Positions 15,937 to 26,300 of a stretch of 64,000 nt of DNA are shown here, in pieces. Made by a program: the position numbers and the translations under genes. Origin of the DNA: CAIYUC01 sp963682005 (GTDB lineage Bacteria; Bacteroidota; Bacteroidia; Bacteroidales; FEN-979). Under the pieces are notes generated by a model. The model saw only the letters and a list, made by a program, of their open reading frames with translations. It was not told where the DNA came from and ran no database searches. The DNA is taken from assembly GCA_963682005.1 (NCBI GenBank), contig OY820914.1, positions 2,604,001-2,668,000 on the forward strand, written 5' to 3'. Position 1 is the first letter of the stretch. The number at the start of each line of letters is the position of its first letter.

Positions 15937-18900
15937 ATGTCCAGATTTACTTTTCCATTGAATCCGCCCTTCAGGGTGTTTGTTACATTTGTATTTTCCC
16001 TTTTCCTGTTGTTTTTGCCGGTATTATTAAAGGCACAGTTGACAACAAACTGTGATAATTCCAATTTTAATGTAGGAAACTGGAAAGGGTGGTTTGGTTG
16101 TTATGGGACTTTCTCATTAATGGGAGGGCTCAAGCCTTGTGACAACATCGGTTTTCATCCCTGGAGACATAAGATCATCCAGGCCCCTGGATGGATGGAT
16201 CACTATGCATGTGACAGCCTTCGCACAGTATTTCCCGGGGAAGCCTATTCCGCAAGATTAGGCGACACATCGGGAGGGGGTACTGCACAACAGCTTAAAT
16301 TTACACTTCTGGTTGATTCAAGTTCTTACCTGTTCATTTACCGGTATGCAGTTGTTTTAGAGGATGCTACTGCTTCAGGACATAATGAGACTGATCAACC
16401 CAGGTTTAAGGTTGAGATCCAGAATGACTTTGGGCAGGTAGTTGATTCAACATGCGGGTATTATTATGTTTATGCACAGCCTGGCCTTCCCGGTTGGCAT
16501 ACCTGTAATAATGGAGCCGGGCAAGAACCAATATTATGGAGAGATTGGACTACTGTGGGAATGAATCTTGCCAACTGGACAGGTCAAAACCTGTCTATTG
16601 TGTTTACAACAGCCGGTTGTGCATATTCAGCTCACCGCGGTTATGCTTATCTTAACACTTATTGCAGCAGGCTTGAAACCCATACGTCAATGTGTGAAGG
16701 TGACTCTGTTGCTGTTATAACAGCGCCGCCTGGTTTTACTTACCTTTGGACAACAATTACAGGGGATACGTCAATAAATGGGGATACAACCTCATCCATC
16801 ACTGTTCCTCACCCGGTAACCGGTACATCCTATACCTGCTTGCTCACTTCATTTAACGGGTGTCATGTTCCCATTACGACCACATTAACTTATACAGTGA
16901 TTCATTCGAATTTCCGATTTACTTCAAGCTGTGCGGGCCTCCCGATCCAATTTTTTGATTCAAGTTATGTCAATCAGAATAACGTAACCAACTGGATATG
17001 GGATTTCGGGGATGGTACACCTGCTGACACAGGTGTTCCGAACCCCGTTCATGCGTTTGCAGATCCGGGGATTTACCAGGTTTTTCTCCGGTCGTATTCA
17101 ACCGAAGGATGTAAAGACTCGATCACAAAGACCATTGTGGTCGACTCGCTTCCAAACGTCTCGAATGCCCCGATGTTCAAGCAGATCTGCAGCAACAGCG
17201 GGACCGCCATCAACCTGACCTCGGACGTTACCGGTACCGGATTTACCTGGACAGCCGCAGCAAGTTCACCGAATATCACCGGATTTTCAAACAACACAAC
17301 CACACCCGCCTCCACCATCAACCAGGTATTGATCAACACCGGAATTACCATCGATACCGTGTTCTATACAATAACGCCACATAAAAATTCCTGCGACGGG
17401 TTCGACACGATCTATAAAGTGGCGGTGAACCCGTTCCCGATGCTTACAAACACGCCGCTCAGCAAATCGATCTGCGACAGTACGGCGACCGGCATTACCC
17501 TGCTTTCAAACAATGACAGCACCAAATTCCTCTGGAAATGTGTATCAAGCTCACCTAACCTGACAGGATATTCAAACAATTTGTCCCTGCCGACCCGGAC
17601 GATCAACCAGGTTATTCACAATTCAGGGTATACCACCGAAACGGTCACTTACCGGATCATTCCGAAGATCCAGGCCTGCGTTGGAGATACCACGAACTTC
17701 GTTGTGACCGTATTTCCCAAGCCGGACTTGTCGAACAGTCCCCCCTCAAAAAGCATTTGCAGCAATACGTCCACCAATGTCACGCTAACGTCGCATACCC
17801 TGGGGACACAATTCACCTGGACCTGTTCAGGGAGTTCAGGATTTGTGACAGGATACAGCAACAATGCGGTTCCGACAACGACCCTGAACCAGACGCTGAT
17901 CAACACCGGAACGAATATCGAGACGGTTACCTACAACATCACACCCAAGGCCAACGGCTGCAACGGGTTCGTTTTTCATTACATTGTTAGCGTCAACCCG
18001 GTGGCAACTATATCCAATACACCTCTTCACAAAGAAATCTGCAACAATACAGCGACCAATATAAACCTGACTTCCCCGGTTTCCGGAACACTCTTTACCT
18101 GGACCTGCACAGCCAGCTCAGGAAACCTCGGAGGGTTCAGCAATGTAGTTGTGCCTACGGGTGTGCTGAACCAGACCCTGACCAATAATGGCTTTACGAC
18201 GGAAACAGTAACATACCTCATTACACCGATTGCAAATTCCTGCCCCGGAACCGTTGCCAGTTATGTGGTATCCGTTTACCCGGTGCCGGATCTTTCAAAC
18301 AGCCCGCCATCACTTTCAATCTGTAAAGGAGCATCCACCAATCTCGCGCTGACCTCAAACGTCACAGGAACCTTATTTACCTGGACCTGCACACCAAGTT
18401 CAGGAAATGTCATGGGGTACAGCAATAACGCAGTTCCTACGACAACACTCAATCAGACACTCAATAACTCCGGTATTGTTCCGGAAACGGTCACCTACCA
18501 TTTGACCCCCGTTGCGAATGGCTGCACGGGCATTGTCACTGATTTTGTAGTAACGGTAAATCCGAAACCCACTGTGACCAACAATCCGATGAGCAAGACC
18601 ATCTGCTCGGAATCACAGGTGAACATACCACTGACAGCTACCTGTGCCGGGACAAGTTATACCTGGCAGGGATCATGGGTCTCGGGAGGTACTGTTACAG
18701 GCTTTACAAATGGGTCGGGAGGACTGATCAACGATGTTCTGATCAATTCAACCTCGACACCGGGCGTGATGAAATACAAAATAACTGCTACAGTTGGAGG
18801 CTGCACGGCCAATGACACCAACTACTTCGTAACGGTAAATCCGACACCGCACGTTACCAATACGCCACTTGTGAAAACCATCTGTTCAGGCGGTCCTACC

Positions 18901-21900
18901 GGGATCAACCTCACGGCAGACGTGACAGGGACAACGTTTACCTGGACAGCGACACCGAGTTCAGGGAACGTAACCGGATATGCAGACGGTACTACAGCAG
19001 CGATCAGTCAAACGCTCGTAAATACTGGATATACTTTGGAATCGGTGGTTTATCATATTACACCGATGGCGTTCAGCTGCCCCGGATCTGTTTATAATTA
19101 CACTGTAAATGTAAATCCTGTTGCCGATGCATATTACCTGCCTGCAACATTGGCCGTTTGCACGGGCGAAAATGCCGCATTCAACATCCTGTCGCATGTT
19201 TCGGGTGCAACCTTCACCTGGACCGCCTCGGCCAGTTCGGGCCTCGTCACAGGATTTGTCAACGGATCAGGAAATTCGGTATCCCAGGTCCTTACTTCCA
19301 CAAGCACCAATATTGAGACCGTAACGTATACCATCATCCCCACGATCAACGGCTGCCAGGGAACGCCGTCAAGCATGGTTGTGAGTGTCAAGCCCTCGCC
19401 ATCTGTAACAGTTACTCCTCCGTCACTGACAATCTGCTCAACGGGAGCGGCTGCGATCAGTCTTACCTCGAATGTTTCCGGGACCACCTTCGCCTGGACC
19501 GCAACAGGGTCATCGGCGAACCTGTCCGGCTTTGCAAATGGCGCAGGAAATTCCTTCAGCCAGAATGTAACAAATTCAGGCTATACGATTGAGACGGTGA
19601 CTTATGCCATCACCCCGACAGCAAATGGATGTACCGGCCCAACGGCAAACTATGTTGTGACGGTCAACCCGGTTCCGGACCTGTCGAACAATCCGCCAGC
19701 CAGCCAGATCTGCAATAACATGCAGACCAATGTCACACTGGCCTCACACGTTGCCGGGACATTGTTCACCTGGACCACCACGGCCAGCTCGCCCAATGTA
19801 ACAGGATACAGCAACAACGGAACCCCGACCACCTTGTTGAACCAAACCCTGGTGAATGCGGGATTTACAAATGAATGGGTCATCTATCATGTGACCCCGC
19901 ATGCCAATGGATGTGACGGGCCTGTCACAGATTATACGGTGACGCTGGTTTCCAAGCCGGACCTGACGAACAGCCCGTTAGCGAAACAGATATGCAACAG
20001 TACATCGACGAATATCACGTTAACCTCCAACGTAACCGGCACCCTGTTTACCTGGACCACGACCCCGAGCTCGGGCAATGTGTCTGGATACGCTAATAAT
20101 TCCACACCGACAACGACCCTGAGTCAGACCCTTTCAAATTCAGGGTTTGTGAATGAATCGGTGATCTATCATGTCTTGCCGGCGATCAGCGGATGCACCG
20201 GTGATGTAACGGATTATACGGTGACCGTGTACCCGACGCCGAACCTGTCGAACAGCCCGGCGGCCAAACAGATCTGCAACAACCAGCAGACCAATGTCAG
20301 CCTCACCTCGAATGTGACGGGGACATTGTTTACCTGGACAGCCACACCAAGCTCGGCGAATGTGAATGGTTACAGCAATAACGGAACGCCGGCATCATCG
20401 ATCAACCAGACGCTGGTGAATTCGGGATACAATATAGAAACCGTTACGTACAACCTGACACCCACTTCGAATGGTTGCCAGGGGCCGGTGACACCTTATA
20501 TCGTTACCGTTTATCCTACAGCCGATGTGTATTTCACCCCTTCATCACTGACGATTTGTTCCCAAATTACGGCCAGCCTTCAGCTTGCCTCCCATGTTGC
20601 CAACCCCTCATTTACGTGGACGGCTTCAGGCAGTTCAGTTAATGTCACCGGTTTTTCCAATGGGAGCGGGAACCTGATCAGCCAAATGCTGACGAATTCA
20701 GGAACAGCGATCGAGACGGTGACCTACCAGGTCACCCCAACGGCGAACAGCTGTGTTGGAACATCATCATCCATCATCGTGACAGTGAATCCAAAACCGC
20801 TGGTCACCACCACACCGCTTGCCAAGACGCTTTGCTCTGGATTGAACACGGGTATCACGCTCACATCCGGGGTCAGCGGGACGACATTTGCCTGGATCGC
20901 GACACCGAGCGCCGGGACCCTGTCAGGGTTCTCCAACGGGAACGGGAGTTCGATCAGCCATAACCTTGTAAATAGCGGGTTCACGATAGAAACTGTTACG
21001 TATGCCATCACCCCGACGGCGAATGGATGCATCGGTCCGGCATCGAACTACATAGTGACGGTCAACCCGGTTCCGGATGTTTCGAACAACCCGCTGTCGA
21101 CGCAGATCTGTTCGGGCACCTCCCCGAATGTGGCTTTGACATCGAATGTATCGGGAACGAACTTTGCCTGGACCACCACCTCAAGCTCTCCCAATGTTTC
21201 AGGATACTCCAATGGCAGCGGGACATTCATCAACCAGGTGCTGACCAACAGCGGGTTTACGGTTGAGACAGTGACCTACCACCTCACTCCGACGGCCAAC
21301 AGCTGTGATGGATTGCCGAAGGATTATGTTGTAACGATTGTTTCTGTGCCGGATGTCTATTTCACACCCACCGCCCAGACCATCTGCAATCAGCAGATGA
21401 CCAGCATCCAGAATTTATCGCATGTTCCGGGGGCGACTTTCACCTGGACGGTAACAGCCAGTTCGCCCAACATCTCAGGATATTCGAACAGCAACGGCAA
21501 CGTGATCTCCCAAACGCTGTATAATTCCGGAACGACTACGGAAACGGCTACCTACACGGTAGCCCCGATGGCCTTCGGCTGTCCGCCCGGACTACCGCAG
21601 ACCGTTGTGATCACGATCCATCCGAAACCAATCATCCAGAATGTCATCACCACCTCGCAGATCTGTTCTGCAACAGCCACGGGGATCATACCACAGTCAA
21701 GCGTATCGGGTTCCAACTTTTCCTGGATCGCAACAGGAAGCTCGGCCAATGTGACGGGGTTCACCAACGGGATGGGGCTTTCGATCGTGCAAACACTTAC
21801 AAATTCAGGGTATAATATTGAAAGCGTGACATACAGTGTGACGCCAACGGCCAATAGCTGTCCGGGGGATGCGGTTCCATTCACGGTAACGGTCTTCCCG

Positions 21901-22980
21901 GTAGCGGATGTCTATTCCACCCCGTCATCGCAGGCTTTCTGTTCAGGAGGAAGCTGCAATCTTACACTGGCCTCGCATGTGGCAGGTCCGTCTTTTGTCT
22001 GGAGTGCATCGGGCAGTTCGGGGAATGTGACCGGGTATTATCCCGGAAGCGGGAACCTGGTACAGCAGGTATTAACGAATTCAGGGACCAATGTTGAGGT
22101 AGTGACATATGCGGTGACTCCGTCAGCGAACGGATGCACGGGAACCTCGGGCAATACGCTGGTATCGGTAAATCCATTACCGGTATTGGCCTTTACACCT
22201 TGCTGGGATCCGGTGATGACCACTGTGGCTAAACCCCTGAGGCTTAAGGGAGCCACACCCACAGGCGGAACCTACTCCGGGACGGGGGTAAGCATGGGCT
22301 TCTTCTACCCGACGGTTGCCGGAAGTGGAACACACCTCATCAGCTACAATTATTCGAACACGTTCACCTGTGCAGGCAGCACAAGTCAGACCATCACGGT
22401 AGTTGACCCGGTCCCGTTCACCTGCGGAAACATGCTGACAGACATTCGTGATTTTGCGCAGTATCCGACGGTAGACATCAACGGGCAGTGCTGGACCACC
22501 ACGAACCTGACCTATGGGACATCGATCTCATCGGGAAGGACCCAGCGGGACAATTGCATACCGGAACGGTACTGTCTTCGTGACAACGAGCTGAACTGCT
22601 CCAGCATGGGCGGACTTTACCAGTGGGATGAGCTGATGAAGTTTGAAACATCGGAAAGCGGGCAGGGTCTTTGTCCGCCCGAATGGCACATACCGAAGGA
22701 AAGCGAGTGGACCGCCCTGTTCAATTACTTTGTCAGCAACGGCTTTGCAGGAAGCCCGCTGAAATATGACGGATACTCCGGGTTCAACGCCTTTCTGACG
22801 GGCACCTGGCATCAGAATGTCAACTGGGATTTTGAAGGATTTGCGGTGATGTTCTGGTCTTCGACGGCCCATGCCGCCAAAAAGGCCTGGGCACACGGGA
22901 TGAATACATACAATCCGAGTGTGTCGTACTATCCCTCGTTGAGGGTGAATGCGTTTTCGGTGAGGTGTTTGAAGGATTAG
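15937..22980 (+). CDS. Giant FISUMP protein B, 18 PKD-like units
   Basis: The 2347-aa protein has an N-terminal hydrophobic signal (VFVTFVFSLFLLFLPVLLKAQ). A head of about 210 residues follows, likely a jelly-roll or lectin-like sandwich (TTNCDNSNFN...GWFGCYG, SSYLFIYRYAVVL, HRGYAYLNTYC), shared with C. A classical PKD domain lies at about 330-400 (WIWDFGDGTP). Then come 18 PKD-like units from about residue 405 to 2085. Each starts near a P.(V/L)SN.P..K.IC pattern, has a FTWT strand and ends TP.ANGC, so each has a likely intradomain Cys pair. A short CWDPV...GGTYSGTGV domain leads into FISUMP (about 2162-2347, ending SVRCLKD). There is one copy of the 1.4-kb five-unit cassette. No T9SS tail. 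Extracellular adhesin-like; ligand unknown. Confidence 0.85.
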   Translation: MSRFTFPLNPPFRVFVTFVFSLFLLFLPVLLKAQLTTNCDNSNFNVGNWKGWFGCYGTFSLMGGLKPCDNIGFHPWRHKIIQAPGWMDHYACDSLRTVFPGEAYSARLGDTSGGGTAQQLKFTLLVDSSSYLFIYRYAVVLEDATASGHNETDQPRFKVEIQNDFGQVVDSTCGYYYVYAQPGLPGWHTCNNGAGQEPILWRDWTTVGMNLANWTGQNLSIVFTTAGCAYSAHRGYAYLNTYCSRLETHTSMCEGDSVAVITAPPGFTYLWTTITGDTSINGDTTSSITVPHPVTGTSYTCLLTSFNGCHVPITTTLTYTVIHSNFRFTSSCAGLPIQFFDSSYVNQNNVTNWIWDFGDGTPADTGVPNPVHAFADPGIYQVFLRSYSTEGCKDSITKTIVVDSLPNVSNAPMFKQICSNSGTAINLTSDVTGTGFTWTAAASSPNITGFSNNTTTPASTINQVLINTGITIDTVFYTITPHKNSCDGFDTIYKVAVNPFPMLTNTPLSKSICDSTATGITLLSNNDSTKFLWKCVSSSPNLTGYSNNLSLPTRTINQVIHNSGYTTETVTYRIIPKIQACVGDTTNFVVTVFPKPDLSNSPPSKSICSNTSTNVTLTSHTLGTQFTWTCSGSSGFVTGYSNNAVPTTTLNQTLINTGTNIETVTYNITPKANGCNGFVFHYIVSVNPVATISNTPLHKEICNNTATNINLTSPVSGTLFTWTCTASSGNLGGFSNVVVPTGVLNQTLTNNGFTTETVTYLITPIANSCPGTVASYVVSVYPVPDLSNSPPSLSICKGASTNLALTSNVTGTLFTWTCTPSSGNVMGYSNNAVPTTTLNQTLNNSGIVPETVTYHLTPVANGCTGIVTDFVVTVNPKPTVTNNPMSKTICSESQVNIPLTATCAGTSYTWQGSWVSGGTVTGFTNGSGGLINDVLINSTSTPGVMKYKITATVGGCTANDTNYFVTVNPTPHVTNTPLVKTICSGGPTGINLTADVTGTTFTWTATPSSGNVTGYADGTTAAISQTLVNTGYTLESVVYHITPMAFSCPGSVYNYTVNVNPVADAYYLPATLAVCTGENAAFNILSHVSGATFTWTASASSGLVTGFVNGSGNSVSQVLTSTSTNIETVTYTIIPTINGCQGTPSSMVVSVKPSPSVTVTPPSLTICSTGAAAISLTSNVSGTTFAWTATGSSANLSGFANGAGNSFSQNVTNSGYTIETVTYAITPTANGCTGPTANYVVTVNPVPDLSNNPPASQICNNMQTNVTLASHVAGTLFTWTTTASSPNVTGYSNNGTPTTLLNQTLVNAGFTNEWVIYHVTPHANGCDGPVTDYTVTLVSKPDLTNSPLAKQICNSTSTNITLTSNVTGTLFTWTTTPSSGNVSGYANNSTPTTTLSQTLSNSGFVNESVIYHVLPAISGCTGDVTDYTVTVYPTPNLSNSPAAKQICNNQQTNVSLTSNVTGTLFTWTATPSSANVNGYSNNGTPASSINQTLVNSGYNIETVTYNLTPTSNGCQGPVTPYIVTVYPTADVYFTPSSLTICSQITASLQLASHVANPSFTWTASGSSVNVTGFSNGSGNLISQMLTNSGTAIETVTYQVTPTANSCVGTSSSIIVTVNPKPLVTTTPLAKTLCSGLNTGITLTSGVSGTTFAWIATPSAGTLSGFSNGNGSSISHNLVNSGFTIETVTYAITPTANGCIGPASNYIVTVNPVPDVSNNPLSTQICSGTSPNVALTSNVSGTNFAWTTTSSSPNVSGYSNGSGTFINQVLTNSGFTVETVTYHLTPTANSCDGLPKDYVVTIVSVPDVYFTPTAQTICNQQMTSIQNLSHVPGATFTWTVTASSPNISGYSNSNGNVISQTLYNSGTTTETATYTVAPMAFGCPPGLPQTVVITIHPKPIIQNVITTSQICSATATGIIPQSSVSGSNFSWIATGSSANVTGFTNGMGLSIVQTLTNSGYNIESVTYSVTPTANSCPGDAVPFTVTVFPVADVYSTPSSQAFCSGGSCNLTLASHVAGPSFVWSASGSSGNVTGYYPGSGNLVQQVLTNSGTNVEVVTYAVTPSANGCTGTSGNTLVSVNPLPVLAFTPCWDPVMTTVAKPLRLKGATPTGGTYSGTGVSMGFFYPTVAGSGTHLISYNYSNTFTCAGSTSQTITVVDPVPFTCGNMLTDIRDFAQYPTVDINGQCWTTTNLTYGTSISSGRTQRDNCIPERYCLRDNELNCSSMGGLYQWDELMKFETSESGQGLCPPEWHIPKESEWTALFNYFVSNGFAGSPLKYDGYSGFNAFLTGTWHQNVNWDFEGFAVMFWSSTAHAAKKAWAHGMNTYNPSVSYYPSLRVNAFSVRCLKD
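19678..21075 (+). repeat. Five-unit PKD-like cassette, only copy in B (1398 bp)
   Basis: It encodes units beginning DLSNNPPASQIC, DLTNSPLAKQIC, NLSNSPAAKQIC, DVYFTPSSLTIC and LVTTTPLAKTLC. The same five-unit order occurs twice in C, twice in D and not at all in E. Its length equals the second cassette of C and of D. Confidence 0.85.
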
Positions 22981-22992
22981 CCGTAACAAGCC

Positions 22993-23057
22993 ATACCCAC
23001 CCCGACCTTCGGTCTTCCCCTCCCTACCAGTAGGGAGGGGATAAGAGGGGAGGGTAC
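22993..23057 (+). repeat. Nested-palindrome element, copy 4 (short subtype)
   Basis: It starts 13 bases after the stop of B. One outer arm reads GGGGAGGGTA instead of GGGGTGGGTA, weakening the outer stem by one pair; the two inner hairpins are intact. The same variant is found after D (copy 6). It may help end transcription of B, but no T-run follows. Confidence 0.8.
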
Positions 23058-23131
23058 TAAAAGCAAACAAACTGAAAATGATTGATAAAGCAAGTTTAGG
23101 TTAATTTGAAATTGGGATTTAGTATTGTTTA

Positions 23132-23226
23132 GATCAATTAGAATAATTAGAGCAATTAGAAATTACCTTTGTTCAGGTCAATTAGAATAATTAGAGCAAT
23201 TAGAAATTACCATTGTTCCTGTCAAT
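23132..23226 (+). repeat. Tandem 44-bp AATTAG-rich repeat with promoter-like boxes (B-C gap)
   Basis: Two units of CAATTAGAATAATTAGAG-type sequence occur at a 44-bp period. The first ends in TACCTTTG (23164-23171) and the second in TACCATTG (23208-23215). The first is an exact TAnnTTTG match. Similar arrays precede D and E. Confidence 0.75.
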
Positions 23227-23285
23227 CATAAAAATTTCTGCAAAAAACTTTTTTCCGATTCCCTAACACACAAAATTATTTTTCT

Positions 23286-23293
23286 TACCTTTA
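23286..23293 (+). promoter_or_regulatory. Putative -7 box for FISUMP protein C
   Basis: TACCTTTA lies 72 bases before the ATG at 23366, in sequence homologous to the gene B promoter region, with the same spacing. Confidence 0.5.
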
Positions 23294-23365
23294 GAGTCTG
23301 AATTTCAAAGGAAATAGTCAGATTTAATAACGACAATTAATCCCGGTCTGTACCAATATCGCTGA

Positions 23366-26300
23366 ATGTCCATTTTTACTTATTTTCAAAAATATTCCTT
23401 TGGGGGGGTATTCTTTTTTTTATTGATAACAGGAGGGTTCCTATTCACACCTGCTCTGCTTAAAGCACAGCTGACTACAAACTGTGATAATTCAAACTTC
23501 AATAATGGGACACTGAAAGGTTGGGATGGATGTTATGGAATGTTTGACAGCCAATGCGTCAGGCCCGGTTTTCATCTGTATCCGGACCCGATTCCTAATT
23601 CAAACTATCCTAATCCCTTGCATAAGCTCATCCAGGCGCCCGGCTGGCAGGATCATAATACGTGCGACGGCTTGAATATGATTTTTCCCGGAGAAGCATT
23701 TGTTGCAAGATTGGGCGATACGGTTTACAATGGAGGACTTGCAAATCCGCATGGGAAAGAAGCCGAAATGTCATACGGGCTTACGGTTACTTCAAGTTCT
23801 TATTTATTCATTTACCGGTATGCCGTTGTTCTTCAAAGCGGGAATCATGACCCTGATATCCAACCAGATTTTCAGGTGATGATAACCGATGAACTTGGAA
23901 ATGTATTGGATTCTACCTGCGGGTATTATTACATTTCGGCACAAAAAGAGGGTGCCCCTCATCCCGGTTGGAATCTTTGTGAAGATGTTTATAACGGAGA
24001 TGTGTATTGGAAAGACTGGACGACCGTGGGGATGGATCTCTCGACCTATCTCGGTCAATCCATATTTGTAAAATTCAAAGTCAGGGGATGCGTTTATGAA
24101 ACGCATTTTGGTTATGCATACATTTCTGCCTACTGCAGCTATCTGATGATGCACACGGCTTTGTGTGAGGGTGATTCATCGGCCGTGCTTACCGCCCCGC
24201 CCGGCTTTTCCTATTTATGGAATACAATTACCGGTGATACTTCTGTAAACGGCGATACGACCGCATCGATCATTGTCCCGCATCCTGTTACAGGAACCGT
24301 TTACAGTTGTACCCTGACTGCTGCGAATGGATGTGTCGTCACAATTTCCCAGGAGCTGACCTATACTGTAATCCATTCAAATTTTACTTTCACCTCCAGT
24401 TGCGCCGGGCTTCCTATCCAATTCACAGATTCCAGCTATGTTAATCAAAACAACGTAACAGCCTGGAAATGGGATTTCGGAGATGGAACCCCGGTGATAA
24501 CAGGTGTTCCTAATCCGATACATACCTATTCTGATCCGGGAACCTACCAGGTTTTTCTCCGATCGTATTCAACAGAAGGATGCAGAGACTCGATCACTAA
24601 AACCATTGTGGTCGACTCGCTTCCAAACGTTACCAATGCCCCGATGTTCAAACAGATCTGCAGCAATGCCGGGACCGCCATCAACCTGACATCGGACGTT
24701 ACCGGTACAGGGTTTACCTGGACAGCCACAGCCAGTTCCCCGAATATCACCGGATTTTCAAATAGCCCGGTTACACCCGCTTTAACCATCAACCAGGTGC
24801 TGATCAACACGGGCATTACCATCGATACCGTATTCTATGCAATAACACCTCATAAAAATACCTGCGACGGGTTTGATACGATCTATAAAGTGGCGGTGAA
24901 CCCGTTCCCGATGCTCACCAATATACCGCTTTCCAAATCGATTTGCGACAGTACGGCAACCGGCATCACCCTGCTTTCAAACAATGACAGCACCAAATTC
25001 ACCTGGGTATGTGTCTCGAGTTCCCCGAACCTGTCGGGCTATTCAAACAATACTACTGTTCCGACGCGCCTGATCAATCATGTGATCCACAATTCAGGAT
25101 ATACCACCGAAACGGTCACTTACCGGATCATTCCGAAGATCCAGGCCTGCGTGGGAGATACAACAAATTTTGTAGTGACAGTCTTTCCGAAACCAGACCT
25201 GTCAAACACGCCTCCTTCAAAAACCATCTGCAGCAACACCCCGACAAACATCACACTTACATCCCATACAACCGGGGCCCAGTTTACCTGGACCTGCTCG
25301 GGGAGTTCCCCGAACGTCAGCGGCTTCAGCAACAATGCCGTTCCCACAACCACCCTGAACCAAACGCTGATCAACACCGGAACGAATATCGAGACGGTCA
25401 CCTACAACATCACGCCCAAGGCCAACGGCTGCAACGGGTTCGTTTTTCACTACATCGTAACGGTCAACCCCGTCGCAACCTTGTCCAATACACCTCTTCA
25501 CAAAGAGATCTGCAATAATACGGCGACCAATATCAGCCTGACTTCTCCTGTCGCAGGCACCCTTTTTACCTGGACATGCACGGCCAGCTCAGGAAACCTC
25601 GGAGGGTTCAGCAATGTATCGGTTCCCACCGGTGTACTGAACCAGACCCTGACCAATAACGGCTTTACGACGGAAACAGTAACGTACCTCATTACACCGA
25701 TTGCAAATTCCTGCCCCGGAACCGTTGCCAGTTATGTGGTATCCGTTTACCCGGTGCCGGATCTTTCAAACAGCCCGCCATCACTTTCAATCTGTAAAGG
25801 AGCATCCACCAATCTCACGCTGACCTCAAACGTCACAGGAACCTTATTTACCTGGACCTGCACACCAAGTTCAGGAAATGTCACGGGGTACAGCAATAAC
25901 GCGGTTCCAACGGCAACACTCAATCAGACACTCAATAACTCCGGTATTGTTCCGGAAACCGTCACCTACCATTTGACCCCGGTTGCGAATGGCTGCACGG
26001 GCATTGTCACTGATTTTGTAGTAACGGTAAATCCGAAACCCACTGTGACCAACAATCCGATGAGCAAGACCATCTGCTCGGAATCACAGGTGAACATACC
26101 ACTGACAGCTACCTGTACCGGGACAAGTTATACCTGGCAGGGATCGTGGGTCTCGGGAGGTACTGTAACAGGCTTTACAAATGGGTCGGGAGGACTGATC
26201 AACGATGTTCTGATCAATTCAACCTCGACACCGGGCGTGATGAAATACAAAATAACTGCTACAGTTGGAGGCTGTACGGCCAATGATACCAATTATTACG

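Larger units (their letters stand above)
22981..23365. other. B-C intergenic region
   Basis: No gene. In order it contains a GCCGTAACAAGCCAT flank shared after B, C and D, a nested-palindrome element, an AT-rich spacer that is the same after D, tandem 44-bp AATTAG-rich units with TACCTTTG-like boxes, and the promoter/leader of gene C. The first 154 bases appear identical to those after D (40452-40605). Confidence 0.75.
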
